In this document: positions 36,970 to 45,673 of the stretch, piece after piece
Layout of the letters: every line of letters starts with the position of its first letter
Numbering within the stretch: the first letter of the stretch is position 1
Source: Pyruvatibacter sp.
Lineage (GTDB): Bacteria; Pseudomonadota; Alphaproteobacteria; CGMCC-115125
Reading direction: 5' to 3'
Length of the DNA stretch: 64,000 bases
NCBI RefSeq assembly: GCF_040219635.1
Contig: NZ_JAVJSC010000004.1
Coordinates: forward strand, 423,314 to 487,313
Notes under the pieces: model-generated
What the model was told of the DNA's origin: nothing
The model's database searches: none
The model's input: only the letters and a program-made list of their open reading frames with translations
Made by a program: the position numbers and the translations under genes

Positions 36970-37037
36970 GCGCGCGCCCGCGGCTCTGGATCCCGGATCA
37001 GGGCCGGGTAACAATTTTTTGGGTCGGGGTCACATGC

Positions 37038-37073
37038 AAAAAGGCCCGGCTGCGAAAAGCGGCCGGGCCTTTT
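37038..37073. terminator. Bidirectional intrinsic terminator between gpx and the OmpA lipoprotein gene
   Basis: AAAAGGCCCGGC and GCCGGGCCTTTT form a long GC-rich stem with a short GAAAA-containing loop, flanked by A-run and T-run, so it can end both the + strand peroxidase transcript and the - strand OmpA transcript. Confidence 0.85.
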
Positions 37074-37096
37074 GTTTGTGTCAGACGGGCGCAGGG

Positions 37097-37783
37097 CTAC
37101 AGCGCGGTGTTGCCTGCATCAAGCGACGAGGTTGCGCGCAGCGGGGAAATCTGGATTTCCACGCGCCGGTTGGCGGCACGGCCTGCTTCCGTATCGTTGG
37201 AAGCAACCGGGCGCTGTTCGCCAAATCCCTGCACCAGCAGGCGGCGACTATCCACGCCCTGGCTCACCAGATACTGGCCAACCGAGCTTGCGCGGCGCAG
37301 CGACAGGTCGATGTTGTACTGGTCGCTGCCGGTTGAATCCGTGTGGCCAAGCACATCTACCAACGTCTGGTCATATTCTTCGAGCACGATGGCAACTGAG
37401 TTCAGCGCCTCGTAAAAGCCCGGCTGAATGTCGGACTGGTTCACAGCGAACGTGATGTTGGAGGGCATGTTGAGGATGATATTGTCCCCCACGCGCGTGA
37501 CACTCACACCGGATGCGCGCAGGCGATCACGAAGCTGGGCTTCCTGGCGGTCCATGTAGTAGCCAATGCCGCCACCGGCCAGCGCGCCGACGCCTGCGCC
37601 AATCAATACACGGGTGCGGGTGTCGCCGCCGCCGATGAGCGCGCCGCCCAAGGCGCCAACCGCTGCGCCAATGCCCGCGCCGATGCCCGCCTTGGAGGCC
37701 TGGCGTTCACCCGTATAAGGATCCGTCGTGCACGCGGCGAGTACGAATGCACTCGCGGCGACCAATGCCATTGCTCTTTTCAT
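37097..37783 (-). CDS. OmpA family lipoprotein with glycine-zipper
   Basis: 228 residues from the ATG at 37783, which has an AAAGGA Shine-Dalgarno. The leader MKRAMALVAASAFVLAAC has a lipobox with Cys18. Residues about 32-80 are Gly/Ala-rich (AGIGAGIGAAVGALGGALIG), a glycine-zipper segment able to insert in membrane. The C-terminal OmpA domain (about 105-225) keeps VDVLGHTDSTGSDQYNIDLS and RRLLVQGFGEQRPVASNDT, including the Asp and Arg that bind diaminopimelate in peptidoglycan. It probably tethers the outer membrane to the cell wall. It has the layout of YiaD/Pal-like proteins. Confidence 0.92.
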   Translation of the reverse strand: MKRAMALVAASAFVLAACTTDPYTGERQASKAGIGAGIGAAVGALGGALIGGGDTRTRVLIGAGVGALAGGGIGYYMDRQEAQLRDRLRASGVSVTRVGDNIILNMPSNITFAVNQSDIQPGFYEALNSVAIVLEEYDQTLVDVLGHTDSTGSDQYNIDLSLRRASSVGQYLVSQGVDSRRLLVQGFGEQRPVASNDTEAGRAANRRVEIQISPLRATSSLDAGNTAL

Positions 37784-38083
37784 GATGTGTCCCGTCCTTT
37801 GTAGCGGCCCCGGCGGGGCGCAAAATCCAAAATCGGCTGAACGGTGGTTGCGCCCTGGCGCAACATGCTCCCCATTCACCCCGTAAGTGTATCAGCGTCA
37901 TCGCTGCTGCATGAATACAACCTGAATGGCTGTCCGATGCCTGCTCCCCGTGGACGCGTGATCTGGTATATGTCGATCCGAAAACCGCAGGAAACGCAGC
38001 AAATCCGCTTCTCACTATGCCGCAGACTAGCACGGCATGGCGCGGGAGTGCTGCAAAACAAAAAACCAGGAGGAAATTGTTCC
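37784..38083. other. 300-bp divergent intergenic region
   Basis: This stretch separates the OmpA lipoprotein and SDR genes. It must contain both promoters. I see the two Shine-Dalgarno sequences at its edges but no convincing -35/-10 pair, operator or small gene. The + frame is open through most of it but shows no protein similarity. Confidence 0.5.
38068..38074 (+). promoter_or_regulatory. Strong Shine-Dalgarno for the SDR gene
   Basis: AGGAGGA lies 9 bases before the ATG at 38084 and settles that start over the in-frame Met codons upstream. Confidence 0.8.
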
Positions 38084-38857
38084 ATGTCTCTGTTTGATCT
38101 CACCGGCAAGGTGGCGCTCGTCACCGGCTCCACCAAAGGCATCGGCGAAGCGATTGTGAAGCGCATGGCGGAGCACGGCGCAAAAGTTGTGGTCTCAAGC
38201 CGCAAGGCCGATGCGTGCGATGCTGTGGCCGCAGAAATCAACGCCGCCCACGGCGACGGCACGGCGGTGGCCATCCCGTGCAATATTTCCCACAAGGAAG
38301 AACTTCAAAAACTGGTCAACGCCACAATGAAGGCCTTTGGCCGGATTGATGCGCTGGTATGTAATGCGGCCGTGAACCCCTATTTTGGGTCGTCGGCAGA
38401 TATTCCCGACGAAGCATTCCAGAAGGTGATGGACGTCAACATCAAGTCCAACCACTGGCTGTGCAACATGGTGCTGCCGCAGATGCTGGAGCGCGGCGAC
38501 GGGTCGATTACCATCATCTCATCCATCGGCGGACTCAAGGGTTCACCCATTCTGGGGGCCTATGCCATTTCCAAGGCGGCTGACATGCAGTTGGCACGCA
38601 ATCTGGCCGTTGAATATGGCGCCAAAGGCATCCGCGCCAACGCCATCGCGCCGGGGCTCATCAAAACCTATTTCGCCAAGGCGCTGTGGGACGATGAAAA
38701 CATTCTCAAGGCCTCCACATCCGGCTCTGCCCTCAAGCGCATTGGCATTCCCGACGAGATTGCCGGCGCGGCGGTGTTTTTGGCGTCCGACGCAGGCGCC
38801 TTCATGACTGGCCAAACGATGACGATTGATGGCGGAGCCACCATTACCGGCGGCTAA
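38084..38857 (+). CDS. Short-chain dehydrogenase/reductase, DHRS4-like
   Basis: 257 residues. Rossmann fold with VALVTGSTKGIG (about 10-21; TGxxxGIG), NAAVNPYFG, catalytic Ser in IISSIGG (about 146), YAISK with catalytic Tyr160 and Lys164, and the C-terminal FMTGQTMTIDGGATITGG typical of classical SDRs. The basic residues after the second strand (VVSSRKADAC) suggest NADP(H). The run YFGSSADIPDEAFQKVMDVN resembles SDRs often encoded near acyl-CoA dehydrogenases and ACAD11-type kinases in alphaproteobacteria, but here those genes are about 20 kb away. The true substrate is unknown. Confidence 0.9.
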   Translation: MSLFDLTGKVALVTGSTKGIGEAIVKRMAEHGAKVVVSSRKADACDAVAAEINAAHGDGTAVAIPCNISHKEELQKLVNATMKAFGRIDALVCNAAVNPYFGSSADIPDEAFQKVMDVNIKSNHWLCNMVLPQMLERGDGSITIISSIGGLKGSPILGAYAISKAADMQLARNLAVEYGAKGIRANAIAPGLIKTYFAKALWDDENILKASTSGSALKRIGIPDEIAGAAVFLASDAGAFMTGQTMTIDGGATITGG

Positions 38858-38873
38858 CAAGCTCCCGCGTCGC

Positions 38874-38913
38874 AAAAAAAGAACCCGGTGGCAGGTCAAG
38901 TGCCACCGGGTTC
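38874..38913 (-). terminator. Intrinsic terminator of the aminotransferase gene
   Basis: A 13-bp perfect stem (38881-38893 with 38901-38913) and 7-base loop are followed on the minus strand by seven T residues (the AAAAAAA at 38874-38880). The U-tract orientation serves the minus-strand aminotransferase gene ending at 39073; on the + strand there is no T-run after the stem, so it may end the SDR transcript less efficiently. Confidence 0.8.
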
Positions 38914-39072
38914 AAAGCCCGGGCCCGTGCAGGCCAGAGGGGAGGGGGGATGCTGACTGGCACAGGGGAAATCCGGGTGTGGCCGACATATGGTTTTGCA
39001 CCTGAGCCTGCACAAGTCCGCCCCACCCGATTTTTGGTAACACCCGCGTGATGGCCCAACCCACTGCCCTGA

Positions 39073-40452
39073 TTAGGTTTTTGACGACACCTGATCGAAT
39101 ACCTTGCGGGTGCGTGCCACAATGTCGCCCACTTCGCTTTGGCTCACAATCAACGGCGGTGACAAGCAGATTGTGTCACCGCTGGCGCGCACCATCAGGT
39201 CATGGTCGTGGAAGGCAGCCCGCATGGCGTCAAAGCCGCGCTTGGCAGGCGTGCCTGCAACCGGTGCAAGGTCAAAAGCAGCCGTCAGACCAAGCTGACG
39301 GATGTCTTCAACCAGTGGATGGTCACGCAGACTCATCACCGCGTCTGCCCACATGTCTTCCATGGCAGCGGCGCGTTCAAACAGCCCTTCGTCCCTGTAC
39401 AGATCAAGTGTGGCAAGCCCAGCAGCGCAGCCCAGTGGATGGGCTGAGTATGTGTAGCCATGAAACAGATCAATGGCATGGTCTGCACCGGCCACGCTGT
39501 CCTGAAACGTATCGTAGATGTCTTCGGTGACGATAACGCCCGACAAGGGCACCGACGCCGACGTGACACCTTTGGCAAAGGTAATCATGTCGGGCACAAC
39601 GCCAAAGCGCTCAGCGGCAAAGGCCGCCCCAAGCCGCCCATAGCCGGTAATCACTTCATCGAAAATGAGCAGAATACCGTGCTTGCGGGTGATGTCGCGC
39701 AGGCGCTGCAAATAGCCTACAGGCGGCGGCAGTACGCCGGTGGAACCTGCCATGGGCTCCACGATGACGGCGGCAATGGTGGAGGCATCATGCAGCGCCA
39801 CCAGCCGCTCCAGATCATCCGCCAGATGTGCGCCCCATTCAGGTTGTCCTTTGGTAAACGCCTGATGGTCGCGCGAATAGGTGGCGGGCAGATGATCGAC
39901 GCCCGGCAACATGGCACCCGAAAACCATTTGCGGTTGAGCACCATGCCACCTACCGAAATACCGCCAAAGCCCGTGCCGTGATAGGCGCGCTCGCGGCCA
40001 ATCAGGCGCGTACGGGTGCCCGCGCCTTTTGCCCGGTGATAGGCGAGTGCGATTTTCAGCGCCGTATCATCAGCTTCAGATCCTGAATTGCCGAAAAACA
40101 CGTGGTTGAGCTTGCCCGGTGCCAATGACGCGATGCGCGACGCCAGCTCAAACGCCTTGGGATGGGAAAACTGAAACGATGGGGCAAAATCAAGTTCAGC
40201 CGCCGCCTTTTGGATAGCTGCCACGATTTGCGGCCGACAATGGCCCGCGTTGGCGCACCACAAGCCTGCCGTACCATCAAGAATAGGACGACCTTCTGGC
40301 GTGTAGTAATACATGCCTTCTGCACGCGCCACGAGACGCGGGCGCTGCTTGAACTCTGAGTTGGGCGTGAACGGAATCCAGAACGCGTCAAGGTCGTTTG
40401 GCGTTGCAGCACTTTTGCCTGCGTCAGGTCCAAAATCGTCTGGGGGTGTCAT
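39073..40452 (-). CDS. Class III PLP-dependent aminotransferase, omega-amino acid:pyruvate type
   Basis: 459 residues, the usual length of omega-amino acid:pyruvate (beta-alanine:pyruvate) transaminases. Blocks seen: FWIPFTPN near the N-terminus, LDGTAGLWCANAGHCRP, FFGNSGSEADDTALKIAL (PLP phosphate site), AYHGTGFGGISVGG, LLIFDEVITGYGRLGAAF (Asp that holds the PLP ring nitrogen), and ITFAKGVTSASVPLSG with the Schiff-base Lys. It is a cytosolic aminotransferase; the amino donor cannot be pinned down. It is divergent from the PEP-mutase family gene, with about 160 bp between them. Confidence 0.92.
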   Translation of the reverse strand: MTPPDDFGPDAGKSAATPNDLDAFWIPFTPNSEFKQRPRLVARAEGMYYYTPEGRPILDGTAGLWCANAGHCRPQIVAAIQKAAAELDFAPSFQFSHPKAFELASRIASLAPGKLNHVFFGNSGSEADDTALKIALAYHRAKGAGTRTRLIGRERAYHGTGFGGISVGGMVLNRKWFSGAMLPGVDHLPATYSRDHQAFTKGQPEWGAHLADDLERLVALHDASTIAAVIVEPMAGSTGVLPPPVGYLQRLRDITRKHGILLIFDEVITGYGRLGAAFAAERFGVVPDMITFAKGVTSASVPLSGVIVTEDIYDTFQDSVAGADHAIDLFHGYTYSAHPLGCAAGLATLDLYRDEGLFERAAAMEDMWADAVMSLRDHPLVEDIRQLGLTAAFDLAPVAGTPAKRGFDAMRAAFHDHDLMVRASGDTICLSPPLIVSQSEVGDIVARTRKVFDQVSSKT

Positions 40453-40610
40453 GGTGGTGTGCTCCCGCGCCCTACGCCCGCCGCTTCAATAGCCCGGCAC
40501 CACTTGCCGGTACGGGGTTGCAAACGCTATCAGACATGGGCGCGCTGATAAATCATCAAGCACTGAATATCTGCCCTGCCCGCCCCCACCTGAAGCCGAA
40601 GGCATCGCCC

Positions 40611-41483
40611 ATGACAACTGCCGCCAAAACCCTGTCCCGCCGCCTCAAGCGCAAAGGCATTCTTGTGGCACCGGGTGCCTATGACGCTCTGTCGGCAAAG
40701 GTAGCCATGCAGGCAGGCGCTGAGTGTGTGTACATGACGGGCTTTGGCGCTGCGGGTTCAACGCTTGGTGTGCCGGATATTGGCCTGATGAGCGCCACGG
40801 AAATGGCAGACCGCGTGCGCGCGCTGGCAGCGTCAGCCACACCCGCACCGCTGATCGCCGATGGCGACAACGGTCATGGTGGCCCGCTCAATGCAGCGCG
40901 CCTGACACGCCTTTATGAAAGCGCGGGGGCCGCGTGCATTCAGCTTGAAGACCAGGTGTTTCCAAAGCGCTGCGGCCACATGGAAAACAAGGAAGTGGTG
41001 CCAATGGCTGACGCTGCGGCAAAAATCCGCGCCGCTGTCGATGCCCGCGACAGCACCGACTTCAAGATCATGGCCCGCACCGACGCACGCTCCATGAACG
41101 GCATGAAAGATGCGTTGAAACGCGCCGAGGCATATCTCACCGCCGGCGCCGATATCTTGTTTGTTGAAGCACCCCGCTCAGAAAAGGAACTGGTCAAAAT
41201 CTGCGAGACTTTTCCAGATACCTGCCTGATCGCCAACATGGTGGAGGACGGCAAAACGCCCTACCTCACTGCCAAAGAGCTTGAGCAGATGGGGTACAGG
41301 ATAGCTGTTTTCCCGGTGACAGCGCTTCTGGCCGTCACCAAACGCCTGCAGGACGTATACGGAACACTTTTGGCACACGGCAAATTGCCGGACAGCGAAG
41401 ACCGGGTGACGTTTCAGGGGTACAACGAAACGATCGGCCTGCCGGAGATGCTGGCGGAAGCCGCAGAGTTGGACAAAAAGTAG
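40611..41483 (+). CDS. Isocitrate lyase / PEP mutase family enzyme
   Basis: 290 residues from the ATG at 40611. The TIM-barrel enzyme shows LVAPGAYDALSAKVAMQAGA, YMTGFGAAGSTLG, PLIADGDNGHGGPLN (metal-binding Asp pair), LEDQVFPKRCGHMENKEVVP with the loop KRCGH (about 120-124; the catalytic Cys typical of lyases), and IMARTDAR. The KRCGH loop points to a C-C lyase (2-methylisocitrate lyase, or an oxaloacetate/dimethylmalate lyase relative) and not PEP mutase. The prpB neighbours prpC/prpD are absent, so methylcitrate-cycle membership is not supported. The convergent RidA gene ends 25 bp further on. Confidence 0.88.
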   Translation: MTTAAKTLSRRLKRKGILVAPGAYDALSAKVAMQAGAECVYMTGFGAAGSTLGVPDIGLMSATEMADRVRALAASATPAPLIADGDNGHGGPLNAARLTRLYESAGAACIQLEDQVFPKRCGHMENKEVVPMADAAAKIRAAVDARDSTDFKIMARTDARSMNGMKDALKRAEAYLTAGADILFVEAPRSEKELVKICETFPDTCLIANMVEDGKTPYLTAKELEQMGYRIAVFPVTALLAVTKRLQDVYGTLLAHGKLPDSEDRVTFQGYNETIGLPEMLAEAAELDKK

Positions 41484-41508
41484 GCCTGGTTGCTTTGTTA
41501 CCTGCTTC

Positions 41509-41952
41509 TTAGTGCGCAGCAATGCACTCCACTTCCAACGCGCCGCCCAGTGCAAGGCCGTTTGAGCCAAAGGCTGAGCGGGCCGGGTATGGGGCCTCAA
41601 AATAATCCACATACACCGCGTTGAAGGCTGGCCAGTCAGCCATGTCGGCGAGCATGACTGTGCATTTTATGATGTCTGCAAAGGTGAGATCGGCCGCTTC
41701 AAGCGTCGCGCTGATATTGTCCATGGTCTGGCGGGCCTGCGCTTCAATGCCGCCTTCGACCAGCTCCAGCGTGCCGGGTTTGACACCGATCTGGCCGGAC
41801 AGAAAGACCAGGCCGTGGGCTTCAACGGCTTCAGTGAAGGGCAGGTTCTGACCTTCAAATGCGCCGGACGAGTGATGGGTGATGTCTGCGGCGAGCGCCA
41901 AAGCTGGCGCAAGCACCACCAGGGCTGGGAGCAGTTTTTGAAGCATTTTCAT
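41509..41952 (-). CDS. Exported RidA/YjgF family protein
   Basis: 147 residues. The N-terminus MKMLQKLLPALVVLAPALALA is a signal peptide (cleavage before ADITHHSSG). The mature part is a complete RidA domain: VFLSGQIGVKPGTLELVEG, QTMDNISATLEAADLTFADI, VYVDYFEAPYPARSAFG with the conserved Arg that binds the imine carboxylate, and ALEVECIAAH. Cytosolic RidA hydrolyses reactive 2-aminoacrylate; a periplasmic version must have another substrate or role. It is encoded 27 bp downstream of the phosphofructokinase pair, probably in the same minus-strand unit. Confidence 0.88.
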   Translation of the reverse strand: MKMLQKLLPALVVLAPALALAADITHHSSGAFEGQNLPFTEAVEAHGLVFLSGQIGVKPGTLELVEGGIEAQARQTMDNISATLEAADLTFADIIKCTVMLADMADWPAFNAVYVDYFEAPYPARSAFGSNGLALGGALEVECIAAH

Positions 41953-41979
41953 TAGGTGGTTTCCTTTGAGGTCAGGTCA

Positions 41980-43077
41980 TCAGCCCAAAAACATGGGTCT
42001 CCCGTCTATGTGCTGAATACGCGGACGATACTGCTGAGCATCATAGAGCGCATCCACATCGACCCGGCGCTCTCCCTCGACGCAGATATGTCCGCTGACA
42101 CTTTCATAGGTGCCGTCTCGGATCGCCATCATCAGGCCGTGTTTGCCCTCATCGAGCAACTGCACGGCCATGGCGCCAAAACTGCGGGCGGCCATGGTAT
42201 CAAGCGCGTCAGGGGTGCCCGACCGCATGACATAGGCGAGGCGCTGCGAGATGACGCCGGTGCCGGTCAGGCGTTTGAACTCTTCTGAGATGGCATCTCC
42301 AATGCCGCCCAACCGCCGCTGGCCCGACGCATCAACTTCGCCATACTCCACCGTGTCGCAGCCCTTGATGCGCGCACCCTCAGAGACCACCGCCATAGCA
42401 TAGCGGGACGGGTTGTCGATGCGGTCCGCTTCAAGCTTTTCAGCAAGCACTTCCATATCAAAAGGCACCTCGGCGATCAGCACCCGGTCGGCGTCGGCGA
42501 GATAGCCGGACATCAGCGCTGTCTCACCGGACTTGCGGCCGAACAACTCCACAATGCCAACGCGCTCATGGCTGCCGGTGGGTGTGCGCAGGGCGTTGAT
42601 GGCGTCAACAGAGCGGGTAATGGCGGTGGAAAAACCGATGCAATAGTCGGTGCCGAACACATCGTTGTCCATGGTTTTGGGCACCGTGTTGAGGCGCACA
42701 CCCTGGTCGCTGAGGTGAGCGGCATAGGCCAGCGTATCAACGCCACCTATCGGGATGAGTGCATCAATCTCAAGGTGTTCGAGCACCGCCAGCACGTGGG
42801 CTGTGCGATCAGCCATTATGTCGGGGTTGATACGCGAAGTCTGAAGAAGAGTGCCGCCGACACGGTCAATTGCCCGCACGCTTTTGGGTGTCAGCGGCAT
42901 CAGCCAGTTCTCGGCCGAGGTCACAGGGTCGTCGAGATCAAAATCGAGCAGCCCGAGCCAGCCACGCCGGATGCCGACCACGTCCCAGCCCAGCCGTGTG
43001 GCCTGGCGGGTGATCGCCTGAATGGCCGGGTTGAGGCCTGGCACATCACCGCCGCCGGTCAGAACGCCAATCCGCAT
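41980..43077 (-). CDS. Phosphofructokinase family protein with a deviant GGVDT loop
   Basis: 365 residues from the ATG at 43077; the codon 6 bp upstream is a TTG, not an ATG. ATP/PPi-PFK fold: GVLTGGGDVPGLNPAI at the N-terminus, VPKTMDND (catalytic Asp), GRKSGETALMSGY and GGIGDAISEEFKRLTG. The phosphate/Mg loop reads IGGVDTLAYA (G111-G112-V113-D114-T115). ATP enzymes have GGDGT/S, and PPi enzymes have GGDDT/S or GGEDT. The D at 114 is PPi-like, but the preceding acidic residue is Val (codon GTT, one base from Asp GAT). The gene follows its paralogue by about 30 bp. Whether it is active is uncertain; it could be an altered-donor enzyme or a regulatory partner. Confidence 0.9.
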   Translation of the reverse strand: MRIGVLTGGGDVPGLNPAIQAITRQATRLGWDVVGIRRGWLGLLDFDLDDPVTSAENWLMPLTPKSVRAIDRVGGTLLQTSRINPDIMADRTAHVLAVLEHLEIDALIPIGGVDTLAYAAHLSDQGVRLNTVPKTMDNDVFGTDYCIGFSTAITRSVDAINALRTPTGSHERVGIVELFGRKSGETALMSGYLADADRVLIAEVPFDMEVLAEKLEADRIDNPSRYAMAVVSEGARIKGCDTVEYGEVDASGQRRLGGIGDAISEEFKRLTGTGVISQRLAYVMRSGTPDALDTMAARSFGAMAVQLLDEGKHGLMMAIRDGTYESVSGHICVEGERRVDVDALYDAQQYRPRIQHIDGRPMFLG

Positions 43078-43107
43078 GGTCAAAACCGTCCTTGTACTGA
43101 TGGATAC

Positions 43108-44268
43108 TCAAAAGCTGAGCGACTGGCCCATGCCGGGGCGGGTGATACGCGGCATGAAGGTGGCGGTTTCATAGTAGCGTTCAACGTCCACCTGCGACGC
43201 GCCTTCGCCGGTGCGGGCAATGGGCACAGAGGTGTATTTACCGTTCTGCAGCCCGACCATGCGACCCGTGTTGCCTGCTGCAATCAGTTCAACGGCCAGC
43301 GTACCAAAGGCACGGGCGATCAGACTGTCCTGCGACACGGGAGCACCTGCGCGCATGAGGTAAGCAAGCTGCAACGAGAAAGCAGGCACGCCCAGACGCT
43401 GCGTCAGGTCACGTGCCAGTGTGTCGCCTACTCCACCCAGCCGCTTGTTGCCGAACTTGTCGGTACGCACCGGATCATCTGCTGAGGCCTGCGCGCCCTC
43501 CAGCGTTGCCCCTTCGGAAATCACCATCACGGCACCCGCTTCCCCGCCTGCCCGCAAATCCTGCGTCAGCAACGCGGCCAGCCGCTCAACATCAACCGGA
43601 ACCTCGGCAATGGCGGTGCGGTCAGCAGAGCCCAGATAGCCCGCAAGCAACGCTGTTTCGCCTGAGTGTCGGCCCATGAGTTCAATCACGCCGATGCTTG
43701 CCTCCGCAGATGCCGTACCCCGCAACTCATGCACCGCGCGAATGGAGCGCGTGATGGCTGTGGGAAAACCGATGCAGACATCCGTCCCCTGAACATCGTT
43801 GTCCATGGTTTTGGGAATGGCGAGCACAGGTACCCCCTCCTCCCCCAGCCGCGCCGCATAGCCCAGCGTGCCGTCACCGCCGATGGGCACAAGCGCGTCA
43901 AGCTTCAGATGGTCGATCACACGCAGAATATGAGGTGTCATGTCCGCCCAGCGGCGGTCATCGTATGTAGCCTGTGGCTCAAGGAACGCGGGCATGTCGG
44001 CCTCACGCACTGTGTCGGGATGCAGGCGGGCGGTATGCAGGATTGTGCCGCCAAACCGATCTATGCCCCGCGTCGTGTGGCGGTCGAGCGGCATAAGATG
44101 CTGTGCGTTTGCTGTATCATCGTCCGGATTGATGCCCAGCAGACCTGCCCAGCCATTGCGGATGCCGACCACCTGCCAGCCCCGTGCGCAGGCTTCACGC
44201 GTGACTTGCTGAATGGCGGGGTTAAGGCCGGGTACATCGCCGCCGCCGGTGAGAATTCCTATACGCAT
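43108..44268 (-). CDS. 6-phosphofructokinase, ATP-type GGDGT loop
   Basis: 386 residues from the ATG at 44268 (24 in-frame codons upstream lack similarity). It shares GILTGGGDVPGLNPAI, PIGGDGTLGYA (about 128-138), IPKTMDNDVQGTDVCIGF and GRHSGETALLAGYLGSADR with its downstream paralogue. GGDGT carries Asp then Gly, the arrangement that allows ATP to bind, and the Mg-binding Asp is intact. It is predicted to phosphorylate fructose-6-P, working with Pgi (pgi is about 20 kb away in this window). The pair is a recent-looking tandem duplication with divergent active-site loops. Confidence 0.92.
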   Translation of the reverse strand: MRIGILTGGGDVPGLNPAIQQVTREACARGWQVVGIRNGWAGLLGINPDDDTANAQHLMPLDRHTTRGIDRFGGTILHTARLHPDTVREADMPAFLEPQATYDDRRWADMTPHILRVIDHLKLDALVPIGGDGTLGYAARLGEEGVPVLAIPKTMDNDVQGTDVCIGFPTAITRSIRAVHELRGTASAEASIGVIELMGRHSGETALLAGYLGSADRTAIAEVPVDVERLAALLTQDLRAGGEAGAVMVISEGATLEGAQASADDPVRTDKFGNKRLGGVGDTLARDLTQRLGVPAFSLQLAYLMRAGAPVSQDSLIARAFGTLAVELIAAGNTGRMVGLQNGKYTSVPIARTGEGASQVDVERYYETATFMPRITRPGMGQSLSF

Positions 44269-44302
44269 GGAGCCAGTGGAGCAATTTTGTATGACATGGG
44301 CG

Positions 44303-45475
44303 TTATGCTGACTTGCCGCGCGTATCAACCGGCCACACATCCACCAGCGCGCCGTCTTTCACCACGTGGTAGCAGTCATAGAGATTGACCGTCGGGTCGC
44401 AGTGCGGCGTTTCAAGGTTGAGCACGCTGCCCGGCGCAAGTCCTGTATCCTTGTCAGGGAAAGCAAGCCCGCCCTGCTCATCGCCAAACAGAAAATACGC
44501 CGTGCCGTCGGGCGCGCCTGACCGGATGACAAATGACTTCTGGTCGGTTGCCATGCTTTTGATGCCCGCATCTGTTGTGGCGATGCCCGGCGTGTTGGCA
44601 CTCACCACGGTCGTCTGGATGGTGAGGGAAGTTTCAAATGCCTGCGCGGCACCATCCTTTTGGGCCACGGCATTGTATTCCGTGTCCATGAACAGATAGC
44701 TGCCGGCCTGAAGGTCCGTCAGCACCCCAGCCTCATGGTCAATGTCCCAGGTGCCGGTGCCGCCGCCGGTCAATATCTCGCAGGAAATGCTTCGTTCACG
44801 GAGCATTTCGCGCATCGCCGCAAGCTGTGCCATGGCCTCCAGGGACTTTGTTTTGCGTTCGGCATAGTCGGCAACGTGCATCAGATGGCCAGCATAGGCC
44901 TGCAACCCCATGAACTTGAGGCCGGGGCTTGCTGCCGCAAACTCTGCAAGCTCCGCTGCTCCTTCCCCCGGCGCAATACCGGTGCGGTGCAGGCCAATAT
45001 CGAGATCGACAATCACCTTGAGGGGGCGGGGTCCGCCCTGTTCCGGCGCTGCGGCGCGGGCAAGCGCCTGCGCGTTGTCGAGACTGTCAATTGTCACCAT
45101 CAGGTCGGGAATGAGCCCATTCAGCGCGATGAGGCGGCGAATGCCGTCAGTTTTTACGACCGGCGACGTGATGAGCACGCTGTCAATGCCGCCGCGCCCC
45201 ATCACTTCTGCCTCGCCCAGTTTGGCAACGCAGATGCCGACAGCGCCCGCGCTCATCTGGCGGCGGGCAATCTCAACCGATTTATGGGTTTTGGCGTGGG
45301 GGCGCAGGCCAAGGCCAACGGCATGACAATGCTCCATCATGCGCGTGAGGTTGCGCTCAAAGGCATCCAGGTCAAGCACCAGCGCAGGCGTGTTGAGAGA
45401 CTGCGCAGACCCCTGCTGACCAATCATATGCGCGTTGACGGAAAGTTCTGTAGTTCGGCTGGCAGGCTGCGACAT
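44303..45475 (-). CDS. D-threonine aldolase / D-3-hydroxyaspartate dehydratase-like PLP enzyme
   Basis: 390 residues from the ATG at 45475. The alanine-racemase-like TIM barrel has RPHAKTHKSVEIARRQ with PLP Lys62, VDLDIGLHRTGI, YAGHLMH, LTGGGTGTWDID, and a C-terminal beta domain ending in NLETPHCDPTVNLYD, where His358 and Asp360 match the metal ligands of the D-threonine aldolase (DSD1) family. Members cleave D-threonine or dehydrate D-threo-3-hydroxyaspartate or D-serine using PLP and a divalent metal. Which reaction applies is not visible. It lies 34 bp upstream of the phosphofructokinase pair on the same strand. Confidence 0.87.
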   Translation of the reverse strand: MSQPASRTTELSVNAHMIGQQGSAQSLNTPALVLDLDAFERNLTRMMEHCHAVGLGLRPHAKTHKSVEIARRQMSAGAVGICVAKLGEAEVMGRGGIDSVLITSPVVKTDGIRRLIALNGLIPDLMVTIDSLDNAQALARAAAPEQGGPRPLKVIVDLDIGLHRTGIAPGEGAAELAEFAAASPGLKFMGLQAYAGHLMHVADYAERKTKSLEAMAQLAAMREMLRERSISCEILTGGGTGTWDIDHEAGVLTDLQAGSYLFMDTEYNAVAQKDGAAQAFETSLTIQTTVVSANTPGIATTDAGIKSMATDQKSFVIRSGAPDGTAYFLFGDEQGGLAFPDKDTGLAPGSVLNLETPHCDPTVNLYDCYHVVKDGALVDVWPVDTRGKSA

Positions 45476-45673
45476 GGAGACCTCTCGTGTGCCGGTTTTG
45501 CACCGGATGGTTACCCAAACCTTAAAGGCACGCAGGCGGATAGCCAACATGCGCGAAACAGGCGCGGGCGTAACAGTCGGCTCAGCTTACCGTCCGTTTA
45601 CCGCGTTAAGGCGGCGGCAACTGCCGTGGCGGTAGTGTTCTGCAATCTTGCAGCTATTGGCTGCTTTTTTTGC

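Noticed and set aside
44660..45673. Long open frame on the + strand upstream of the GT-C-like protein
   Set aside because: It is antisense to the D-threonine aldolase-like gene; hydrophobic coding character begins only at about 45674.
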